Assembly: GCA_023435435.1 (NCBI GenBank) | Contig: JAEYRW010000092.1 | Location: 1 to 29,987, forward strand | Source of the DNA: Bacillota bacterium | Lineage (GTDB): Bacteria > Bacillota > Clostridia > Christensenellales > Aristaeellaceae | Reading direction: 5' to 3' | Length of the DNA stretch: 29,987 bases | In this document: in pieces, positions 23,113 to 29,987 of the stretch | Layout of the letters: each line of letters opens with the position of its first letter | How positions within the stretch are numbered: the first letter of the stretch is position 1 | Made by a program: the position numbers and the translations under genes | The notes under the pieces: generated by a model | The model's database searches: none | What the model was told of the DNA's origin: nothing | What the model saw: only the letters and a program-made list of their open reading frames with translations

Positions 23113-23969
23113 CGGGCGTCGTCTTCAACATTCAAAAATTTTCCATCCACGACGGGCCCGGCATCCGCACCACGGTGTTTTTCAAGGGCTGTCCTCTGCG
23201 CTGCCTCTGGTGCCACAACCCCGAAAGCCAGAACCCCGCGCCGGAGATGCTCGTCGACGCCTCCAGGTGCACCCATTGCGGCGCGTGCGAGGCGGTCTGT
23301 CCGTCGCCCGAAAAGTGCGTCTTTTGCGGCAAGTGCGTCGTGGCGTGCCCAAGCGGGGCGCGGGAAATCGCGGGACGGGAATATACGGTGGACGAGGTCG
23401 TCCGCATCGTGATGCAGGACGAAGTTTTCTATCGGCAGTCCGGCGGCGGCGCGACGCTTTCGGGCGGAGAGCCCCTCGTCCAGATCGACTTCGCGGAGGC
23501 GCTGCTTGCCCGGCTCAGGGGGGAAAGCATCCACACCGCCGTGGACACCTGCGGCGCGGTGCCTTTTGAAAGCCTTGTGCGCGCGGCGCGGCACACCGAT
23601 CTTTTCCTCTACGACATCAAACACATGGACGACGAAAAACATAAGCTCTTTATGGGCGCATCAAACCGTCTCATTCTCGAAAATCTCAGAAAACTCGCGG
23701 CAATTCACAAAAACATCCACATCCGCATGCCCATCATCGAGGGCGTGAACGCGGACATGGGGCACATCGAACGGACAATCGAATTTCTGGACGGCCTCGG
23801 GATCGAGCGGGTGAGCCTTCTGCCCTACCACGACTTCGCCGCCAACAAGTACGCGAAGCTGGACCGGGTCTACGAGGGCGAAAAGATGGGCGTGCCCGCG
23901 GACGAAAAAATGGAACAGTTCCGGCGCGCGTTCGAGCGCGCAGGCTACAAGGCCGGAATCGGAGGATAA
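23109..23969 (+). CDS. Glycyl radical enzyme activase (radical SAM), partner of HypD
   Basis: A 286-residue radical SAM protein that installs the glycyl radical on the enzyme encoded next. The SAM cluster motif is Cys28-x3-Cys32-x2-Cys35 (GCPLRCLWC). Then come two ferredoxin-type clusters: Cys54, 57, 60, 64 and Cys70, 73, 76, 80. The FSIHDGPGIRT N-terminus and ATLSGGEPLVQ motif are standard. The twin-cluster insert is found in activases of dehydratase- and decarboxylase-type glycyl radical enzymes and is absent from the pyruvate formate-lyase activase itself. The ATG overlaps the amidohydrolase stop (ATGA), and the target enzyme starts one base after its stop, so translation is probably coupled. 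Confidence 0.95.
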   Translation: MTGVVFNIQKFSIHDGPGIRTTVFFKGCPLRCLWCHNPESQNPAPEMLVDASRCTHCGACEAVCPSPEKCVFCGKCVVACPSGAREIAGREYTVDEVVRIVMQDEVFYRQSGGGATLSGGEPLVQIDFAEALLARLRGESIHTAVDTCGAVPFESLVRAARHTDLFLYDIKHMDDEKHKLFMGASNRLILENLRKLAAIHKNIHIRMPIIEGVNADMGHIERTIEFLDGLGIERVSLLPYHDFAANKYAKLDRVYEGEKMGVPADEKMEQFRRAFERAGYKAGIGG

Positions 23970-23970
23970 C

Positions 23971-26340
23971 ATGCGCGGATACACGGACAGGACAAAGCGG
24001 CTCCGGGAAGAAAGCGTCTCAACCAAGCCCTTCATCAGCCTCGAGCGGGCGCTTCTCGAGACGGAATTTTACCGTGAAAATTTCGGCAGGTACGAGACGC
24101 CTGTGCTGCGCGCACGCAATTTCAAAAATTACATGGAAAAGCGCAAGCTCTACATCGGCAAGGACGAGCTCATCGTGGGCGAAAAAAGCGAAAAGCCTCA
24201 GGCGACGCCCACTTACCCCGAAATCTGCGCGCACACCGCCGAGGACATGCGGGTCATGAACGCGCGGGAGTACATCTGCTTCCAATCCACAGAAGAACAG
24301 ATTGAAGAGCAGGAGCGCGAAATCCTGCCCTACTGGCGGGGGCGCTCCACCCGCGACATGCTGCTTTCCGAAATGACGGACGAATGGAAGAATCTGTACG
24401 CGGCGGGCATGTTCACCGAGTTCATGGAGCAGCGCGCGCCGGGGCACACCGTCGCGGACGGCAAGATTTATGAAAAGGGCTTTCTCGACTTCAAGCGCGA
24501 AATCGAGGAAGAAATCGAACGCCTCGACGATTTGAACGATCCGGACGCCCGGGAAAAAAGGGCGCAGCTTCAGGGCATGGCCATTTCCTGCGACGCCATC
24601 ATGGTTTACGGGCGTCGCTATGCCGCCTATGCGCGGGAATTGGCGAACGCGGAGCCCGACGAAGCGCGCAGGGCGGAGCTCCTTTGGATCGCTGAAAACT
24701 GCGATGTGGTGCCGGCCCACAAGCCGGAAACCTTCGCCCAGGCCATCCAGATGTACTGGTTCGTGCACGTTGGCATCACCACGGAGACCAACACATGGGA
24801 CTCCTTCTCCCCCGGACGGCTCGACCAGTACCTGAATCCCTTCTATGCGCGGGAATGTGCCGCCGGGACGATGAATGAGCGCGGGGCGCGGGAGCTGCTC
24901 GAGTGCCTCTGGGTCAAGTTCAACAATCAGCCCGCGCCGCCCAAGGTGGGCATCACCCTCAAGGAGAGCGCGACCTATACAGACTTTGCGAACCTCAACA
25001 CCGGCGGCATCGACCCGTGGACGGGGGAGGACGGCGTCAACGCTGTCTCCTTCCTGATCCTCGATACCATGGACGAAATGCGGCTCGTGCAGCCCAATTC
25101 CAACGTACAAATCAGCGAAAAGACGCCGGACGCGTTCCTTTCGCGCGCGGTGGAGATCGCAAAGCAAGGCTGGGGCCAGCCCGCGTTTTACAACACGGAG
25201 GAACTCATCGAAGAGCTCCTGAACGCGGGAAAGACCCTTGCGGACGCGCGCTTCGGCGGCTGCAGCGGCTGCGTGGAGACGGGTGCCCACGGGCGCGAGG
25301 CGTACATCCTCACGGGCTACCTGAACGTGCCGAAGGTGTTGGAGCTGGCGCTCAGCGACGGCTGGGACGCGCACACGGGCAGGTACATCGGGCTTCGGAC
25401 GGGCGACGCGGCGGCGTTTCAGACCTATGAGGCTCTTTACGGTGCGTTTTTAAAGCAGCTCAAGTACGTCGTGGACGTAAAAATCCGGGGCAACAACGTC
25501 ATCGAGAAGATTTTCGCCAAGCATATGCCCTCGACGTTCATGTCGGTTCTCACCGACGGTTGCAGGGAGAGCGGGCGCGACTACAACGCGGGGGGCGCAA
25601 AGTACAACACGCGCTACATACAGGTGGTGGGCATCGGCACCGTCACGGACGCATTGGCGGCCGTCAGGCACAATGTATTTGAGGAAAAGCGGTTTCCCAT
25701 GTCCGCGCTTTTGCAGGCCATGAAGGACGATTTTATCGGCCACCCGCAGATTCACAACCTCGTCGCCAACCACACGCCCAAATACGGAAATGACGATGCC
25801 TACGCGGACGCCGTCATGAACGAGGTCTTCACATCCGTCCGGGACATGATCCGGGGCCGGAAAGCGGCGTGCGGCGGCATCTACCAGATCGACATGCTGC
25901 CCACCACCTGCCACGTCTATTTCGGCGGGGTGATGGGCGCCTCCGCCAACGGACGGCGCGCGGGAAAGCCGGTGACGGACGGCATCTCCCCCGAAAAGGG
26001 CGCGGACAGACGCGGCCCGACGGCCGTTCTAAAATCCTGCGCCAAAATGGACCACGCGTCCACCGGGGGCACGCTGCTCAATCAGAAGTTCACCCCAGCG
26101 GCCATCGCCGGAACCGCGGGAACAGAGCGTCTCGCGGCGCTCATCCGAGGCTATTTTCAGCTAAACGGCCACCACATCCAGTTCAACGTCGTCGATCGGG
26201 AGTCACTCCGCGCGGCGCAGCGCCACCCGGAAGAACACCGCGACCTCATCGTGCGCGTGGCCGGGTATTCCGACTATTTCAATAATCTGGAACGGGCGCT
26301 CCAGGACGAGATCATCGACCGAACCGAGCAAACGTTCTGA
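23971..26340 (+). CDS. hypD: Trans-4-hydroxy-L-proline dehydratase (glycyl radical enzyme HypD)
   Basis: A 789-residue glycyl radical enzyme, the same length as the Clostridioides difficile hydroxyproline dehydratase. The thiyl cysteine and base are Cys434 and Glu436 (GGCSGCVETG) and the radical glycine is Gly765 (VRVAGYSDYFNN), matching the published HypD numbering as I recall it. Substrate-pocket features also fit: Phe151 and His159 (FMEQRAPGH), Asp277 (WDSFSPGRLDQ), Ser333 and Phe339 (KESATYTDF), and DMLPTTCH. It ends DRTEQTF, like HypD. The reaction is dehydration of trans-4-hydroxy-L-proline to pyrroline-5-carboxylate, which ProC reduces to proline; no proC is in the window. The start at 23971 follows GGAGG; TTG/GTG alternatives are not needed. 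Unrelated to the hydrogenase maturation factor of the same name. Confidence 0.9.
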   Translation: MRGYTDRTKRLREESVSTKPFISLERALLETEFYRENFGRYETPVLRARNFKNYMEKRKLYIGKDELIVGEKSEKPQATPTYPEICAHTAEDMRVMNAREYICFQSTEEQIEEQEREILPYWRGRSTRDMLLSEMTDEWKNLYAAGMFTEFMEQRAPGHTVADGKIYEKGFLDFKREIEEEIERLDDLNDPDAREKRAQLQGMAISCDAIMVYGRRYAAYARELANAEPDEARRAELLWIAENCDVVPAHKPETFAQAIQMYWFVHVGITTETNTWDSFSPGRLDQYLNPFYARECAAGTMNERGARELLECLWVKFNNQPAPPKVGITLKESATYTDFANLNTGGIDPWTGEDGVNAVSFLILDTMDEMRLVQPNSNVQISEKTPDAFLSRAVEIAKQGWGQPAFYNTEELIEELLNAGKTLADARFGGCSGCVETGAHGREAYILTGYLNVPKVLELALSDGWDAHTGRYIGLRTGDAAAFQTYEALYGAFLKQLKYVVDVKIRGNNVIEKIFAKHMPSTFMSVLTDGCRESGRDYNAGGAKYNTRYIQVVGIGTVTDALAAVRHNVFEEKRFPMSALLQAMKDDFIGHPQIHNLVANHTPKYGNDDAYADAVMNEVFTSVRDMIRGRKAACGGIYQIDMLPTTCHVYFGGVMGASANGRRAGKPVTDGISPEKGADRRGPTAVLKSCAKMDHASTGGTLLNQKFTPAAIAGTAGTERLAALIRGYFQLNGHHIQFNVVDRESLRAAQRHPEEHRDLIVRVAGYSDYFNNLERALQDEIIDRTEQTF

Positions 26341-26349
26341 ACTTCCAAA

Positions 26350-26366
26350 AAAGGACCTCGTCCTTT
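26350..26366 (+). terminator. Possible terminator after hypD
   Basis: Seven-base arms AAAGGAC and GTCCTTT with a CTC loop lie 10 bases after the hypD stop, preceded by a run of A and followed by ATAAAAC. The T-tract is only three bases, so termination on the plus strand is uncertain. Confidence 0.4.
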
Positions 26367-26392
26367 ATAAAACAGTATGATGAGAGGGAGCT

Positions 26393-27679
26393 ATGTCAAA
26401 AAAGTACGTGCGTCGTTTTATCCTTCCCGCCCTCATTCTCCTCGTTCTTGGGGCAGCGCTTTTTCTCGCCTGGCGTCTGTTTTTTGACCCCTACCGGGGG
26501 ACGGCGCAGGTGTGGACGGATTCCGCGCCCCTCGGAACCGCCCTTACCGCCGCGCAGGCGCGGGAAGACCTCGATTACATCGCCGCGCGCGTGGGCGCGC
26601 GTCATCCCGCCTGCGTGAAGGGCCTTCCGGACGCGGTGGCGGCGGCGTACGCGCGGGAATCCGCAGCCATCGGGGCAGGCGGCGACACCACCGTCCTCGC
26701 GCTTTGGCAGGCCGCCGCGCGGGTGCTTCACCCGCTTGGCGATGCTCACACGGGTGTGCGCCCGCTGTACGGCGAAATTCAAACCCTTCCCGTCGCGTTC
26801 GCGTTCGAAGGCAAGACGCTGACCACCCCGGGCGGCGCGGTGGCGAAAATCGACGGTGTTCCCGTCGCGATCCTCTATGAAAGATTCGCAGGGCAATTCT
26901 CCTACGAGATGGACGCCTATGCCCGGGTTCGGTTCGCGGAGCGGATCAACCGGATGGACACCCTCCGCTTTGTCGGTATCGATCCGTCGGGCGCGGTCGA
27001 AATCGAATACGCGGACGGTACGACTGCCTCCTACGCATTTGGAAAACCGACCGCGTCCAACGCGGCCGCGGAACCCTTCGTGTCGTTTGAAATCGACGGG
27101 GACGTGGGCCTCTTTACGCTGCGGGCGTGCGATTACAACGATGAATACCGGGACGCGGTGCGCCGTTTTTTTACCGCTGTCCGGGACGGCGGAATTCAAA
27201 ACGTGATTCTTGATTTGCGGGACAATCCCGGCGGCAACTCCCGGGTCGCGAATGCGTTCATACGCTACCTGCCCGTTTCCGATTACGATACATTTTCCGT
27301 AGACGTCCGCTTCGGGCCGTTTTTGTGGCACAACAAAGCGCAAACCGCAAAAAACGACGCCGCGGACGGCCTCGCGTTTAATGGCAATCTGTATGTTCTG
27401 ACCAGTGCCACCACGTTCAGCTCGGCGGTGGATTTCGCGACGCTGCTCTCCGACAACGGCCTTGCGACGCTGGTGGGCGAGACGCCCGGCAACATGCCCA
27501 GCTCCTATGGCGATGTCCTCTCGTTTCAAACACCCAACGCGAAGCTGCTGTTCACCGTTTCCTATAAGCGCTTCGTGCGCCCGGATGCGACGAAGTCGGA
27601 TGAACCGCTCCTGCCCGATGTGGCGGCAGCGGCGCCAAACGCCATGGACGCGGCGCGCGCGCTCATCGGCGGACTATAA
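26393..27679 (+). CDS. Membrane-anchored S41 family peptidase-like protein
   Basis: A 428-residue protein with one N-terminal membrane anchor (about residues 9-29) and an extracytoplasmic S41 (tail-specific protease) fold. Marks are GDAHTGV (116-122), VILDLRDNPGGNS (271-283), and the nucleophile region LTSATTFSSA (336-345) with Ser343 as the likely catalytic serine, then GETPGNMPSSYGD. There is no clear PDZ domain, which places it with the non-Ctp C-terminal-processing-like group. AGGGAG precedes the ATG by four bases. It begins 52 bases after hypD behind a small hairpin and may be a separate unit. A role in processing peptides outside the cell would suit the neighbouring peptide importer, but this is inference. 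Confidence 0.85.
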   Translation: MSKKYVRRFILPALILLVLGAALFLAWRLFFDPYRGTAQVWTDSAPLGTALTAAQAREDLDYIAARVGARHPACVKGLPDAVAAAYARESAAIGAGGDTTVLALWQAAARVLHPLGDAHTGVRPLYGEIQTLPVAFAFEGKTLTTPGGAVAKIDGVPVAILYERFAGQFSYEMDAYARVRFAERINRMDTLRFVGIDPSGAVEIEYADGTTASYAFGKPTASNAAAEPFVSFEIDGDVGLFTLRACDYNDEYRDAVRRFFTAVRDGGIQNVILDLRDNPGGNSRVANAFIRYLPVSDYDTFSVDVRFGPFLWHNKAQTAKNDAADGLAFNGNLYVLTSATTFSSAVDFATLLSDNGLATLVGETPGNMPSSYGDVLSFQTPNAKLLFTVSYKRFVRPDATKSDEPLLPDVAAAAPNAMDAARALIGGL

Positions 27680-28161
27680 ACCCGGCTGCGAGCCTCCCGA
27701 GGAGGGGCCCCGCGGCGTTGAGCAGCACGTCGTCCACATCCCGGCCTGCCGGTCATGAACGCCCACCGGGCAGCCTCAATGCAGGCGGAGAGGAGTGCGC
27801 CGGCGGCAAGGGCAACCCACACGGGCCTTCTGCGGGCAAAAAAGCCCAGCGGCATAAACCAGGCAAGGTTCCCCGTCACGTGATCGATGAAGGGCCACGC
27901 GCCCAGACGCAGCTCCTGAAGCGTCGTTTTGAGCGGAATCCACTGCACCGGGGCCCGGGGCGCGCTGAAAAACCCGTCCCAATCGATCCCGCCGCGCAGC
28001 ACCGTAATCTCCAGAAGCGCCGCGAAATAGAAGACGCATGACAGAGATTCCCACGTTGCCCGCCGTTTCCGCGCGCGCTGGATGAGCGCGGAAATCCCGC
28101 AGACCGGAAGCGCGAAGGCCGCCGCCCGCAGGGTATAGAGCGCGATCCCGGCAAAACTCAC
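27663..28161 (-). pseudogene. VanZ-like membrane protein, interrupted by a single-base frameshift
   Basis: The product starts at a GTG (28159-28161) that overlaps the stop of the deaminase-family gene (GTGA). It shows the VanZ pattern: hydrophobic helices, VQWIPLKTT (72-80), GNLAWFMPLGFF (97-108), ALLSACIEAARW (122-133), then TGRP. Here the frame breaks. Removing one G from the GGG at 27740-27742 (minus strand) restores DVDDVLLNAAGPLLG and a stop at 27663-27665, giving a standard 165-residue VanZ protein. As written, the frame runs on into unrelated sequence to 27562, over the S41 gene. Either the gene is a recent pseudogene or the base is a sequencing error. VanZ relatives are linked to glycopeptide tolerance in some species; the role here is unknown. 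Confidence 0.82.
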
Positions 28162-29120
28162 TCCGAATCCCCCTTCCGCGCGAGGCCGGTCAGCCGGATC
28201 AGATCCAGCGCCTCCGCGTCCAGTGTGCCCGCCCGATACAGATTCAGATACTCCTCCGAGGCGCTCGCCCCGAAGATGAGCTGATCGTCGGTGTTGACGG
28301 TCACGGCCACACCCGCCTCGAAGAGCGTCCGGATGGGGTGCGCCCGGTAGCTCGCCGCGCGCCCGATCATGATGTTGCTGGCAGGGCAAACGTTGAGACG
28401 GATGCCGCTTTCCCGCAGAAAGTTGAGCGCGGACGTGGAGGACGCGGCGGCGATTCCATGATGCACCTCGTCGAGGGACAGCGATTCGCACGCGTCCACC
28501 ACATCCGCAGCGGATCCCAATTCCCCCACGTGGGCGATGCGCAGGACGTTCAAACTCCCCGCCAGCTCATAGAGACGCCGAAATTGCCGTGCGGGCCGGG
28601 CGCGTTCGTCGCAGGCGAGGTCAATGGAGAAGAAGATGCCCCGGGGCAGGATTTCTTCCGCCCGCTCATATGCCCAACCCGGATCGCACGAGCGGTCGAA
28701 GCTCAGTTCGGGCAGAAAATCCACATGGGGCGCGAAGGCCGCGCGCATCCGCTCGGTTTCCTCCCCAAAGCCATCCGGGCCGCCCAGGGCATCCACTTCG
28801 CTCGGATCGAAACTCAGAGCCAACAGCCGCACACCGTCCCGCTCCGCCTGAAAAAAAGCGGCCTTCAGCCTGCTCAGGTACCCCGGATGTCCCGGACGAT
28901 GAACCTTTACATTTTTCTGAAACCAGTCGTTCATGGCGTTCAGGGATCCCAACGGCGCATTGGGCGGCGTGATTTCAACGCCCCACCACGCCGAGAGGGT
29001 CCGAAGGTTGCCGCCCCGGCCAGCGTGATTGTGGAGGTCCGACTTGGGGATGGAAATCAACCCGCCCAGATCGTCCGCGCGCAGCGAATCCAGGAATTTT
29101 GCCGAATCCTCGCTGCGCAT
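28158..29120 (-). CDS. Adenosine deaminase family amidohydrolase
   Basis: A 320-residue protein of the adenosine/AMP deaminase family, which uses a TIM-barrel zinc site. The HxH pair is His30 and His32 (KSDLHNHA). Later marks are AHVGE (196-200) with Glu200 as the likely proton shuttle, His220-His221 in DEVHHGIA, CPASN (245-249), and NTDDQLIFG with Asp278-Asp279. Purine deamination for salvage is expected, but the family also includes adenine deaminases and other nucleoside-like substrates, and this is a diverged member. The ATG at 29118-29120 shares a base with the DUF1232 stop (TGATG), implying coupled translation. The VanZ-like gene overlaps its stop. Confidence 0.85.
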   Translation of the reverse strand: MRSEDSAKFLDSLRADDLGGLISIPKSDLHNHAGRGGNLRTLSAWWGVEITPPNAPLGSLNAMNDWFQKNVKVHRPGHPGYLSRLKAAFFQAERDGVRLLALSFDPSEVDALGGPDGFGEETERMRAAFAPHVDFLPELSFDRSCDPGWAYERAEEILPRGIFFSIDLACDERARPARQFRRLYELAGSLNVLRIAHVGELGSAADVVDACESLSLDEVHHGIAAASSTSALNFLRESGIRLNVCPASNIMIGRAASYRAHPIRTLFEAGVAVTVNTDDQLIFGASASEEYLNLYRAGTLDAEALDLIRLTGLARKGDSE

Positions 29121-29488
29121 CAGAGAAATACCGCCTTAAAAATGATCCAGACGGCCACCAGCCAAACCGCCGCGATGGGAAGTGCGAAATACCACTTTTT
29201 CGGCCTGCCGTTTTGCCACATCCCCTCCGCCTCCTTCCGGTACCGCGCGAACGCGTCGGGCGGAATGAGCCGGATCGCCAGGGAGATCAGGGCGGGGAGT
29301 ATGATAAGGTCGTCAAGAATTCCGAGAATCGGGATGAAGTCGGGGATCAGGTCGATGGGCGACAGCGCGTACGCCACCGCGAGCCCCGCGACAAGCTTCG
29401 CGGCGACGGGCGTTTCCCGGCTCTTCATCCCGATGAAGAGCGCCGGAATGTCCATTTTCATCTCCCCGGCCCTTTTTTTCAGGTTCAT
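29120..29488 (-). CDS. DUF1232 (YkvA-like) small membrane protein
   Basis: A 122-residue protein carrying the DUF1232 motif AYALSPIDLIPDFIPILGILDDL (about residues 39-61), with a hydrophobic stretch after it and a second membrane segment near the C-terminus (about 100-118). The function of the family is not known. GGAGGG precedes the ATG at 29486-29488. It is the first gene of a three-gene unit with the deaminase-family and VanZ-like genes, behind an extended -10 promoter. Confidence 0.88.
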   Translation of the reverse strand: MNLKKRAGEMKMDIPALFIGMKSRETPVAAKLVAGLAVAYALSPIDLIPDFIPILGILDDLIILPALISLAIRLIPPDAFARYRKEAEGMWQNGRPKKWYFALPIAAVWLVAVWIIFKAVFL

Positions 29489-29520
29489 CTGCGCACCCTC
29501 CGCCGTTTGTCGCCGTCACC

Positions 29521-29549
29521 AGTATAGCACGCGGAATTCGCGCGGACAA
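29521..29549 (-). promoter_or_regulatory. Promoter of the DUF1232-deaminase-vanZ operon (extended -10)
   Basis: On the minus strand TTGTCC (29544-29549) and TATACT (29521-29526) are 17 bases apart, with a TG extended -10 element one base before TATACT. It lies 33 bases before the DUF1232 start codon. Confidence 0.72.
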
Positions 29550-29591
29550 GCATCGCCATTCCCGACATTTCATCGAAAGGCGGCACGAAAA

Positions 29592-29987
29592 ATGAAGATC
29601 ACAGTCGTCAACGGAAGCATGCGGCGCGCAAGTACGTGGCACGCCATGGGCCTGGTCGTCAAAGCACTCGCGCGGGGTGGGACGAACGAGTTGACGGAAT
29701 TTTTTCTGCCCGGAGACATGCCCCAGTTTTGCGCGGGGTGCTTCACCTGCTTTTTGCACGGCGAAGGAAAATGCCCCCACGCCGCGTCCGTCCAGCCCAT
29801 CGCCGCGGCGATTTTAGGCGCCGACCTCGTGATTCTGACCTCTCCCGTCTATGCGCTGGACGTCTCCGGGGCAATGAAGGCGCTTCTCGATCATTTGTGC
29901 TACATGTGGATGAGCCACCGCCCCGCCCCGCCGATGTTTTCGAAACTGGGACTTACGGTCGTCACCACCGCCGGCGCGGGCTGCGCC
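29592..29987 (+). CDS. NAD(P)H-dependent flavin oxidoreductase / iron-sulfur flavoprotein-like, partial (3' end outside window)
   Basis: The first 132 residues of a flavodoxin-fold protein. VNGSMRRAST (6-15) is the phosphate-binding loop for FMN, and LTSPVYALDVSGAMKALLDHL (82-102) is the second FMN contact typical of NADPH-dependent FMN reductases. Between them lie Cys47, Cys50, Cys53 and Cys61 (C-x2-C-x2-C-x7-C), the compact cysteine pattern of iron-sulfur flavoproteins. AAAGGCGG lies about eight bases before the ATG. It is divergent from the DUF1232 operon. The electron partner is unknown, and the gene continues past the window edge. Confidence 0.85.
   Translation, partial: MKITVVNGSMRRASTWHAMGLVVKALARGGTNELTEFFLPGDMPQFCAGCFTCFLHGEGKCPHAASVQPIAAAILGADLVILTSPVYALDVSGAMKALLDHLCYMWMSHRPAPPMFSKLGLTVVTTAGAGCA

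Noticed and set aside
23971..26340. Pyruvate formate-lyase or choline trimethylamine-lyase for the glycyl radical enzyme
   Set aside because: The active site is GCSGCVETG rather than the adjacent-cysteine pair of pyruvate formate-lyase, and the overall length, pocket residues and C-terminus match hydroxyproline dehydratase; no microcompartment genes are present.
26366..26381. TATAAA or TATGAT as a -10 box for the S41 gene
   Set aside because: No acceptable -35 box at 16-18 bases from either, and the first overlaps the hairpin arm.
27562..28491. A single uninterrupted minus-strand ORF of 309 codons
   Set aside because: Its first part overlaps the deaminase-family gene out of frame and its last part lies beyond the frameshift; only the middle is VanZ-like coding sequence.

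Overview
The window reads as a GC-rich chromosomal segment of a strictly anaerobic Bacillota (Clostridia). Pointers to this are an oxygen-sensitive glycyl radical enzyme with its activase, a DegV fatty-acid-binding protein, a cysteine desulfurase/ThiI pair of the Bacillus type, clostridial-type PssA, MntP, strong AGGAGG-like ribosome binding sites and frequent TTG/GTG starts. A secreted solute-binding protein without a lipobox hints at a Christensenellales-like lineage, but that is only a guess. No rRNA, tRNA, CRISPR array or insertion sequence was recognised.

Layout. (1) 101-2337, minus strand: a zinc-ribbon/transmembrane/Ig-like protein followed by DegV. (2) 2517-7569, plus strand: a sulfur-transfer operon (cysteine desulfurase, ThiI) continuing into an MrfA-type DNA repair helicase and a 2H phosphoesterase. 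(3) 7630-8340: one AT-richer gene, probably foreign, whose residues fit an Arg-type mono-ADP-ribosyltransferase. It sits where two operons converge. (4) 11646-8460, minus strand: pssA, a TetM-type ribosomal protection GTPase and mntP behind one strong promoter, perhaps with a 52-codon ORF at the end. (5) 12597-11839, minus strand: an alpha/beta hydrolase between two hairpins. (6) 12688-18426: a complete oligopeptide/dipeptide ABC importer, with the binding protein transcribed divergently from the permease and ATPase genes. (7) 18603-26340, plus strand: an amino-acid catabolic operon of tdh, kbl, an alanine racemase-family gene, an M20 amidohydrolase, a glycyl radical activase and a trans-4-hydroxy-L-proline dehydratase (HypD). 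(8) 26393-27679: a membrane-anchored S41 protease-like protein. (9) 29488-27663, minus strand: DUF1232 protein, adenosine deaminase-family protein and a VanZ-like gene broken by one extra base. (10) 29592 to the window end: the start of an iron-sulfur-flavoprotein-like NAD(P)H oxidoreductase.

How the genes fit together. Regions 6 and 7 look like one nutritional module. Peptides are imported by the ABC system, threonine is cleaved to glycine and acetyl-CoA by Tdh and Kbl, and hydroxyproline (abundant in collagen) is dehydrated to pyrroline-5-carboxylate by HypD. Glycine and proline are classic Stickland electron acceptors. The M20 amidohydrolase and the racemase-family enzyme inside the operon may prepare substrates for it.

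The least explained item is the ADP-ribosyltransferase-like gene at 7630-8340. Also worth checking are the structured leader and tiny ORF in front of the ribosomal protection gene, the repeated TTTACA/TGTAAA half-sites near the transporter promoters, and the single-base frameshift in the VanZ-like gene.
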